From assembly GCA_013816415.1 (NCBI GenBank), contig JACDEN010000248.1, forward strand, positions 1 to 5,181: DNA of 5,181 nt, in the 5' to 3' direction. Position 1 is the stretch's first letter. Every line of letters begins with the position of its first letter. The stretch comes from Planctomycetota bacterium (GTDB lineage Bacteria > Planctomycetota > UBA11346). The position numbers and the translations under genes were made by a program. The notes beneath the pieces are model-generated. The model was given only the letters and a program-made list of their open reading frames with translations, did no database searches and was not told the origin of the DNA. Below, one piece after another: positions 1-5,181 of this stretch.

Positions 1-648
1 GCAGTAGGCGACGGAACCGCCTTCGCCCCAGGCGCGTTCCGCCGCGGCGCGACCGGCGCGCGCGATGCCGCCGCCGCTGCAGAAACCTTCGAACGATCCG
101 TCCTTGCCGTGGCCGTGCGGCCCCGAATCCGCGAGCCGGATGTGGCCGACCTCGCCTGCCAGGCCCCCGGCGCCCGCGAACAACCGGCCGTCGATGATCA
201 GCCCGGCACCCATGCCGGTGCCGCAGGTCAGGAACACCATCGTCGCGGTTCCGCGACCAGCGCCCCAACGCCATTCCGCGACCGCTCCGGCGTTGGCGTC
301 GTTCTCGAGTCGCGCCGGCACGCCAAACGCCTCCGACAGGCGATCGGCGATCGGCACGCAGTCCCACCCCGGCAGGTTCGGCGGACCGAGCACCACTCCG
401 CGCACCGTGTCGAGCGGCCCACCGCACGAGATTCCGATGGCGTCGAGTGCCGCGCTGGTGAGCGCCGCGTCGGCGAGCAGCGCCCGTCCGGATGCGATGA
501 GATCAGCGATGATCGCTGCCGGTCCGCGCTCGACCACGGTCGGCCACGAGCGCCGGGCAATGATGGTCGCCGAGGAGCCATCGGTGCTGGCGAGGATCAC
601 GGCGCATTTGGTGCCGCCGACATCGAATCCGAGCAGGTGTCGGGTCAT
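1..648 (-). CDS. ROK-family sugar kinase, 3' end outside window (partial)
   Basis: Probable ATP-dependent cytoplasmic sugar kinase (glucokinase/fructokinase/N-acetylmannosamine-kinase type). The 216 visible residues hold the N-terminal ATPase lobe and the start of the second lobe. Seen: phosphate-1 loop FDVGGTK (8-14); GISCGGPLD (72-80); catalytic-Asp motif LENDANAGA (114-122), with D117 the expected base; TCGTGMGAG (141-149); and the ROK signature EVGH (166-169). E187 matches the later sugar-binding Glu. The usual zinc motif CxCGxxGCxE reads HGHGKDGSFE (178-187), so all three Cys ligands are replaced. There is no signal peptide. The ATG lies three bases after the mannosidase stop, in the same frame, and has no strong Shine-Dalgarno, so translational coupling is likely. 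Typical ROK kinases have about 300 residues, so roughly the last quarter to third is missing. The ROK assignment is secure; the substrate is not. ROK repressors are unlikely because there is no N-terminal helix-turn-helix. Confidence 0.93.
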   Translation of the reverse strand, partial: MTRHLLGFDVGGTKCAVILASTDGSSATIIARRSWPTVVERGPAAIIADLIASGRALLADAALTSAALDAIGISCGGPLDTVRGVVLGPPNLPGWDCVPIADRLSEAFGVPARLENDANAGAVAEWRWGAGRGTATMVFLTCGTGMGAGLIIDGRLFAGAGGLAGEVGHIRLADSGPHGHGKDGSFEGFCSGGGIARAGRAAAERAWGEGGSVAYC

Positions 649-651
649 GGT

Positions 652-2751
652 TCAGCCGTACCGCGAAATCATGCCGCGGGTCAGGTCGGCGTTCACCGGC
701 GGACGGTGCCAGGCGAGCGCGCGGTCGTCGAGCGCCTGCAGGGCCGCCGAGGCTCCGAGCGCGAAGCGGAAGCGGAAATCGTGCGTACCCTGATCCGCCA
801 CCGTGGAGCGGGCGGCGATCCCATGATGCGGCACGTGATGAGCCATGATCGGCGCGCGCAGGAGCGTCAGGCGCACTCGCTTGGGGGTGACGTCCGCCGC
901 ATAGACGTCGGGGCAGCTGATGCCCAACGGCCCGCCCGTGGCGAGTTCGGCCTGGACGAGGTCGCGCACCGGCAGCTCGCGTCCGTCGGTCGGCCGGGCG
1001 AGCGTCGCTCCGGGGATTCCGGCGTGCCAGATGCTCGCGGCCGCAGGCAGCGGCAGCACCAGCTTCAGCAGGCGCTGACGCTCGCGCCAATGCACGCGTA
1101 GGCGCAGCTCGAACGATTCCTCGCCGGTGTAGAGCATCCATTCCGCTTCGAGGGCGCTCGCGCCGATGGTGCCGCGGCGGATGACGCGTGACATCAGCGG
1201 TCCGCGTTCGACGAACGGCTGATCCTCCCAGCGCGCGGTGTCGACCGCGTGCTCGCCGTAGCGGTCGTGGTCGTGCGACCAGGTGTCCGAGCGATCGTCG
1301 ATGAGCGCGAATTCGGGTGCCAGCGTGACGCCGCCGACGGTGAGGCGCGCGTTCGCTCCGAACGGATCGATCGAGCAGCCACGGTCGTTGGTGATGATCG
1401 CGTGCGGCAAGGCTTCCACGGTCGGCAACGCCGGTCCCGGCTTGATCAGGCGCAGGACGCGCATGCCGCCGGCCGGGATCTCGGCGCGCAGCACGATGCG
1501 CAGCGGACCCCAGGCAAGACATTCCGACTGCATGCGCTGGATCGCCACCGGTTTGCCCTGCTCGTCGATGACGCCGAAGCCTTGGCGCCAGTCGCCCTCG
1601 AGCCACGGCTCGATCTCGAGGTAGCCCGAGAACGGACGGTCGCTGGCGTTGACCAGGATCACGCGCGGCGCGGTGTCGCCGGGCAGCTTCGCCATCTGCG
1701 CGCGCACGCCGTACTGCAGCGCCTCGTCGGCGGTGGTGGCGATGTGGCCGATCTGATCCTCGACCTGGCGGTAGGCGCTCGGGATGCAGGTGCCGCCGAG
1801 GGTGTCGTGGAAATGGTGGAAGGCGACGCGCTGCCAGGCGTCGGCGAGATCCGCCGCCGGAGCGCCGGCCATCTCGGCTTGGCGCAGCAGGTGCTCGGCG
1901 CGGCGCAGCGCGATCTTCACCGGGCGGTGGACGGTGTAGCAGCCGATCGCGTGCTGTTGCAGTTCTCCCGTCACCAGCGGCAGGCTCGGGATCTGCTTGG
2001 CGATGGCAGCGAAGAAGCGCGCCGGCGAGGACATCACCAGCTTGGCTCCGGGAATCGCGTCGACGTTCGCGCGGCACCAGGCGATCTGCTCCTCGGTCGC
2101 GCCGCCGCCATGGTCGCCCACGCCGACGAATGCCATGGTGTGGTCGAGGCCGTCTGGCAGCTCGGTGAGCGACGCGCGCAGATGGTCGAGCGAGATCGTG
2201 CCCCAGGCGGCGTAGGCGCTGGCGATGCGGAAGGTGGTGACCTCAGGACCGCCCTCGAAGCCGCGCCAGCGGAACACCCGCGCAGGCAGCTTCATCTCGT
2301 GCTCCTGCGGGCGCATCATCACGTAGCAGTCCTGCCCGGCCGCACGCATGTAGCCCGGCAGCGTCGCGGCATGGCCGAAGCTGTCGATGTTGTAGCCGAT
2401 CTTCGGGAAGACGCCGTAACGGCTGGTGAAGTACTCCTTGCCGCACGCGATCTGCCGCTCGAGGGCGAAGCCGCTGGGCTGGTTGCAATCGGGCTGCGTC
2501 CACCAGCCGTTGACGATCTCCCAGCGGCCGCTCGCGACGTGGGCCTTGATGCGCGCGAACAACCCGGGATCGCAGCGTTCGATCTGTGCATGCACCCACG
2601 CCTCGCCCTGGCTGAAGAACAGATCGGGGTGCTTGTCCAGGCGGTCGCACGCGCTGCGGCACGTGGCGAGCGACTCGTCCAGGCCCGCCTGCCATGGCCA
2701 CAGCCAGATCGGGTCGAGGTGCGCGTTGAAAATCAGGTGGATCGTCTTCAC
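652..2751 (-). CDS. Glycoside hydrolase family 38 alpha-mannosidase
   Basis: Predicted retaining, zinc-dependent exo-alpha-mannosidase, cytoplasmic because no signal peptide or membrane segment is visible. The catalytic barrel opens with NAHLDPIWLW (9-18), whose H11 and D13 are zinc ligands. YNIDSFGH (120-127) carries the nucleophile and zinc ligand D123. GDHGGGAT (212-219) is typical of bacterial GH38. The middle helical region has GELQQHAIGCYT (262-273) and FHHFHDTLGGT (311-321), with H315 the fourth zinc ligand. Beta-sandwich regions follow from about residue 365, including DQGTHDFRFRFAL near the C-terminus. At 699 residues it is shorter than the usual 800-1000, and it ends where many relatives continue into a further beta module. 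The start is GTG, one base after the upstream stop, with GGAGAA ending four bases before it. All four expected metal and nucleophile residues are present, so it should be active. Linkage preference cannot be read from the sequence. Confidence 0.96.
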   Translation of the reverse strand: MKTIHLIFNAHLDPIWLWPWQAGLDESLATCRSACDRLDKHPDLFFSQGEAWVHAQIERCDPGLFARIKAHVASGRWEIVNGWWTQPDCNQPSGFALERQIACGKEYFTSRYGVFPKIGYNIDSFGHAATLPGYMRAAGQDCYVMMRPQEHEMKLPARVFRWRGFEGGPEVTTFRIASAYAAWGTISLDHLRASLTELPDGLDHTMAFVGVGDHGGGATEEQIAWCRANVDAIPGAKLVMSSPARFFAAIAKQIPSLPLVTGELQQHAIGCYTVHRPVKIALRRAEHLLRQAEMAGAPAADLADAWQRVAFHHFHDTLGGTCIPSAYRQVEDQIGHIATTADEALQYGVRAQMAKLPGDTAPRVILVNASDRPFSGYLEIEPWLEGDWRQGFGVIDEQGKPVAIQRMQSECLAWGPLRIVLRAEIPAGGMRVLRLIKPGPALPTVEALPHAIITNDRGCSIDPFGANARLTVGGVTLAPEFALIDDRSDTWSHDHDRYGEHAVDTARWEDQPFVERGPLMSRVIRRGTIGASALEAEWMLYTGEESFELRLRVHWRERQRLLKLVLPLPAAASIWHAGIPGATLARPTDGRELPVRDLVQAELATGGPLGISCPDVYAADVTPKRVRLTLLRAPIMAHHVPHHGIAARSTVADQGTHDFRFRFALGASAALQALDDRALAWHRPPVNADLTRGMISRYG

Positions 2752-2752
2752 G

Positions 2753-4132
2753 CTATTCTCCGATCAGGTGTTCGAGGCTTTCGCGCGACAGCGAGCCGAC
2801 ATCGGCCTCGCCCTTGGTGATGGCGCCGATCTCGTACAGGCAGCGGGTGAACGCCGCGCGCATGCGCTGGTCGAGCTCCTGCACCTCGAGGTCGCAGATG
2901 TTCTTCATCACCACCTGGCCGGAGCGCACGTGGGTGCGTTCGTCGGCGCGGATATGGTCGGCGATGTGCATCATCAGCGCATCGCCGCGGCTGGTCGCCT
3001 CGTCGATGATGCCGTTGATCATCTTCAGCACGCCGACCTCGCCGACCATGTTGATCTCAGCCAGGGCCAAGGTCGGCTCCATCGGACCGCGGCAGGTGCT
3101 GGGGGTGAGCCGGTTCGGCAGCTCGAACGGATCGAAGCCGAGCGCCATCATCGAGCGGTTGCCGATCTCGGTGTGCCGCGCCTCGTCCCACACCATGCGC
3201 GCGAGGCGGTATTCCGAGTCGAAATCGCTGAAGCGGATGTCCCACAGCACGGTGCCGAAGGCCTCGATGGCGTCGATCTCGTCGCGCTGCGCGCGGATGA
3301 AACCGAGGCGCTCCTTCTCATAGCCGGGCGCGAGGCGCGCACCGCCGTCGGCGGTGTCGTAGTCGCCGGTGCGGTCGAAGGTCTCGAAGCGTGCGTCGCG
3401 CCTGGGCGCGGTGTCGCGCACAAACGGCTTGGCGACCGAGCGCAGCCCGGTCGGCGCGGGGCCGAGGCGATCGGCTCCGGTCACGCCGCCGATCGAGGCG
3501 AGCAGGCGGTCGCAATGCCAACGCCAGCGCTCGAGGCGCGCCTGATCGATGCCGCCGGCGACATAGGCGGCGATCGCCTGATCGGCCCACGCCAGCATCG
3601 GCTGGTAGTCGACCAGGATCTGTGCGAGCACGCGCACGGTGGGCGCGTCCGCGATCTGGCAGGTGCGCTCGGCATGATGGTGGTATGCGGTCTCGAGCGC
3701 GCGTCCGAGCACCTGATGCACGCCGACCAGCAGCTCGGGGGCATCCGCGGCCGACAGCACCTCGTCGATGAGGCGGTCGATGTCGGCATCGCGGAAGGCG
3801 TCGATCGCGCCCACGCGCTTCTCCTGCTCGTGCAGGCGCTCGCGCAGGCGACGCGCGGCATCGGCGTGCCAGTAGAGGTGGCGTCCGGATTCGACCTTGA
3901 CCTCGAAGTCGGGGATGGCGAGCGCCCACGCGCCGATGGCCTGGGCCAGCCGACGCTCGAGGTAGAAGAAGCGGGTGAGCCGCGCGACGCTGTCGGCGAC
4001 GGTGTAGGCGCCGCCCAGGCGCCTGGAATCGCGCGGAAAGCGGTACGGGTACGCCTGGCGGCGGATGGCGGCCTGCTCGCGCTGCTGGGGCCGGGACGCG
4101 GTGGGAACGTCGAGGGGAAGGAGGTCGCTCAT
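2753..4132 (-). CDS. Ferritin-like (probable di-iron) protein of unknown function
   Basis: A 459-residue, mostly helical soluble protein; I do not recognise a named gene. The C-terminal half looks like a ferritin-type four-helix bundle with two E...ExxH half-sites: E285/E290 in RDEIDAIEAF, then E317 and H320 in WDEARHTEIG; E359/E365 in EINMVGEVG, then E398 and H401 in ADERTHVRSG. Spacings of about 27-33 residues inside each half fit metal ligands on paired helices. The N-terminal half also has acidic and His-rich helices: YLERR (57-61), ESGRHLYWH (81-89) and LETAYHHHAE (146-155). There is no signal peptide or transmembrane segment. The ATG at 4132 is the only usual start after an in-frame stop at 4169-4171, and a weak GGTGA lies four bases upstream. 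It is first in an operon with the mannosidase and kinase. It may be an oxygenase, oxidase or metal-binding protein (DUF455-like is possible). Structural class fairly sure; role unknown. Confidence 0.85.
   Translation of the reverse strand: MSDLLPLDVPTASRPQQREQAAIRRQAYPYRFPRDSRRLGGAYTVADSVARLTRFFYLERRLAQAIGAWALAIPDFEVKVESGRHLYWHADAARRLRERLHEQEKRVGAIDAFRDADIDRLIDEVLSAADAPELLVGVHQVLGRALETAYHHHAERTCQIADAPTVRVLAQILVDYQPMLAWADQAIAAYVAGGIDQARLERWRWHCDRLLASIGGVTGADRLGPAPTGLRSVAKPFVRDTAPRRDARFETFDRTGDYDTADGGARLAPGYEKERLGFIRAQRDEIDAIEAFGTVLWDIRFSDFDSEYRLARMVWDEARHTEIGNRSMMALGFDPFELPNRLTPSTCRGPMEPTLALAEINMVGEVGVLKMINGIIDEATSRGDALMMHIADHIRADERTHVRSGQVVMKNICDLEVQELDQRMRAAFTRCLYEIGAITKGEADVGSLSRESLEHLIGE
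2756..2761 (-). promoter_or_regulatory. Shine-Dalgarno site supporting the GTG start of the mannosidase
   Basis: The minus strand reads GGAGAATAGCGTG. The GGAGAA sits in the last codons of the ferritin-like gene, whose TAG stop follows directly, and four bases separate it from the GTG. This supports the GTG start and coupling of the two genes. The first in-frame ATG codons downstream would remove the HLDPIW metal-binding motif, so a later start is excluded. Confidence 0.7.
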
Positions 4133-4301
4133 GGTGTCACCAGTGGGTTGGATCGGAGGGTGGCGCGGCTAGGATCGCAGCGGTCTGATACGTGAGAGGG
4201 TAAGCGGCGGCGGGTGGCCGCGTTCACGTTCTTGCGCCGCGTGGTGACGATTTTTCGGTGCTGATGCGGAAGGGCCTGCGGGCCGACGCGTGGGGGAAAG
4301 G
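4133..4301. promoter_or_regulatory. Divergent intergenic control region
   Basis: This is the only substantial non-coding stretch in the window and must carry the promoters for both the minus-strand operon and the plus-strand regulator, a usual layout for AraC-type control. I see no convincing -35/-10 pair on either strand. The most AT-rich stretch is the run of T at 4251-4255, and a weak TATCAG-like hexamer lies near 4184-4189 on the minus strand. An 11-base palindrome overlaps the operon's first start codon. No riboswitch-like or terminator-like structure is evident. The call rests on gene layout more than on motifs. Confidence 0.55.
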
Positions 4302-5181
4302 ATGGCCGTGGGTGAGCGGAAGAGGCTGATGGCGTCCCGGGAGCCCGGTTTCCGGCAGTTCCACGGCTACGAACGACCCTTGCCGGAGCTGCCGGCGTTC
4401 TGGCACCTCAACTGGGCGCAGTGCCAGCCGGGATACGTGCTCGCGCAGCACGCGCATGCGACGCTCGAGATCATCTACGTGATATCGGGCACGGCGTCGT
4501 GGACGGTCGATGGCGCGCCGGTCGACCTGAAGCGCGGCGACATCTTCATCACCCGCTCGGGCGAGGTCCACGGCGGCAGGATCGGTCCGCGCGGACTCTC
4601 CAACTACGCCATCGGCTTCGATCCGCGGATCCTGCCGCTGCCGGTGGCGCGATCGCCCCGCCGCATCGCCGGCGGAGGCGAGGGCGACGTCGCACAGGCC
4701 ATGACCGAGGCCTGCGCCGCCGACGACCACCTGCAGGCGCTCGACCGGCGCATCATCGGCGGCGGCCAGGGCTGCGAGGCGATCCTGGCGCGGCTGATGG
4801 CCGAGCTCGACCACTGCGCCGCCGACGATGCGCGCGAGCGCGCCCTCACCGTGTCGATGGTGCAGGCCATCCTGGTCGAGCTGCTGGTGTTCATCACGCG
4901 CTGCTCGCTGCGCCGCCAGGACCGCCTGCAGCGGCCGACCGAAGCACGCGACTTCAGCGACATCGTCGCCTGGATGGGGACGCGGGTCGAACGACCGCCG
5001 TCGCTTGGCGAGGCGGCGCGCCGCGCGGGGCTCTCGCCGGCGCACTTCGTCGTCGCATTCAAGCGCTCGACCGGCGAAACGCCGCTCGAGACGATGACGC
5101 GCCTGCGCATCGAGGAGGCGCAGCGCCGCCTGTCCGACCGCCCGCGCGCGCCGGTCACCGACATCGCCATCGACCTCGGCT
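4302..5181 (+). CDS. AraC-family regulator with N-terminal cupin, 3' end outside window (partial)
   Basis: Predicted ligand-responsive DNA-binding regulator. Numbered from the ATG at 4329, 284 residues are visible. The N-terminal cupin shows motif 1 from G35 to G54 (HAH at 41-43, E47) and motif 2 from G70 to H81 (GDIFITRSGEVH). A helical linker covers about 120-205. The C-terminal AraC DNA-binding domain starts near DFSDIVAWM (208-216). Its first helix-turn-helix is SLGEAARRAGLSPAHF (225-240), followed by the signature FKRSTGETPLE (244-254). The second helix-turn-helix begins at VTDIAIDLG (276-284) and is cut by the window edge. Starts possible in this frame are GTG 4290, ATG 4302 and ATG 4329. 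ATG 4302 follows the purine-rich GGGGGAAAGG, while ATG 4329 has AGAGG three bases upstream and begins nearer the cupin, so the true start is undecided. It is divergent from the mannosidase operon and probably controls it. Confidence 0.93.
   Translation, partial: MAVGERKRLMASREPGFRQFHGYERPLPELPAFWHLNWAQCQPGYVLAQHAHATLEIIYVISGTASWTVDGAPVDLKRGDIFITRSGEVHGGRIGPRGLSNYAIGFDPRILPLPVARSPRRIAGGGEGDVAQAMTEACAADDHLQALDRRIIGGGQGCEAILARLMAELDHCAADDARERALTVSMVQAILVELLVFITRCSLRRQDRLQRPTEARDFSDIVAWMGTRVERPPSLGEAARRAGLSPAHFVVAFKRSTGETPLETMTRLRIEEAQRRLSDRPRAPVTDIAIDLG

Noticed and set aside
109..1101. 330-codon open frame on the plus strand
   Set aside because: It is antisense in register to both the ROK kinase and the GH38 gene, which share a frame, and has no recognisable protein features.
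503..2077. 524-codon open frame on the minus strand
   Set aside because: It is an alternative frame inside GH38 and the start of ROK, made of Arg/Ala/Pro-rich sequence typical of shifted GC-rich coding DNA.
1249..2820. 523-codon open frame on the plus strand
   Set aside because: It is antisense in register to the GH38 gene, whose catalytic motifs are all on the minus strand. Its translation is rich in Arg, Ala, Val and Asp without motifs.
2426..4195. 589-codon open frame on the plus strand, longer than the gene opposite it
   Set aside because: It lies in exact antisense codon register with the ferritin-like gene and part of GH38 lies opposite in another frame. It stays open because the real genes almost never use TTA, CTA or TCA. 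Its translation has low complexity and matches no family, while the minus strand shows clear motifs.
4190..4229. Inverted copies of ACGTGA (4190-4195 and 4224-4229) as an operator pair
   Set aside because: Flanking bases do not extend the match, and a few six-base inverted pairs are expected by chance in a region of this length. AraC-type sites are also more often direct repeats.
4224..5045. 273-codon open frame on the minus strand
   Set aside because: It is antisense in register to the AraC-type gene, which has convincing cupin and helix-turn-helix motifs on the plus strand.

Overview
The window is a GC-rich, tightly packed bacterial carbohydrate-catabolism locus with two divergent transcription units. 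Almost all of it is coding. The codons TTA, CTA and TCA are so rare that long spurious frames stay open opposite every real gene. No RNA gene, insertion sequence, CRISPR array, tRNA or clear terminator was seen. The gene set (a cytoplasmic-type GH38 alpha-mannosidase, a ROK sugar kinase and an AraC/cupin regulator) fits free-living glycan-degrading bacteria such as Verrucomicrobiota, Planctomycetota, Lentisphaerota or Armatimonadota, but nothing here fixes the taxon.

Minus-strand operon, in transcription order: (1) 4132-2753, a 459-residue ferritin-like protein with a di-metal E...ExxH...E...ExxH pattern in its C-terminal half and no recognised function; (2) 2751-652, a 699-residue GH38 alpha-mannosidase starting with GTG one base after the previous stop; (3) 648-1, the first 216 residues of a ROK-family sugar kinase, starting three bases after the mannosidase stop and running off the left edge. 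The packing implies one mRNA and coupled translation.

Plus strand: after a divergent intergenic region of about 160-200 bases, an AraC-family regulator starts near 4302 or 4329 and runs off the right edge inside its second helix-turn-helix. Its N-terminal cupin keeps a full set of potential metal ligands.

Working model (inference): the regulator senses a sugar or glycoside and controls the divergent operon. The mannosidase releases a hexose from an imported alpha-mannoside, and the ROK kinase phosphorylates it. The most unusual element is the ferritin-like protein encoded first in the operon. A di-iron protein is not a standard partner of mannoside hydrolysis, so it may act on a modified substrate or have another redox role. 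The ROK kinase, in which the usual zinc cysteines are replaced, and the short mannosidase suggest a divergent version of the pathway.
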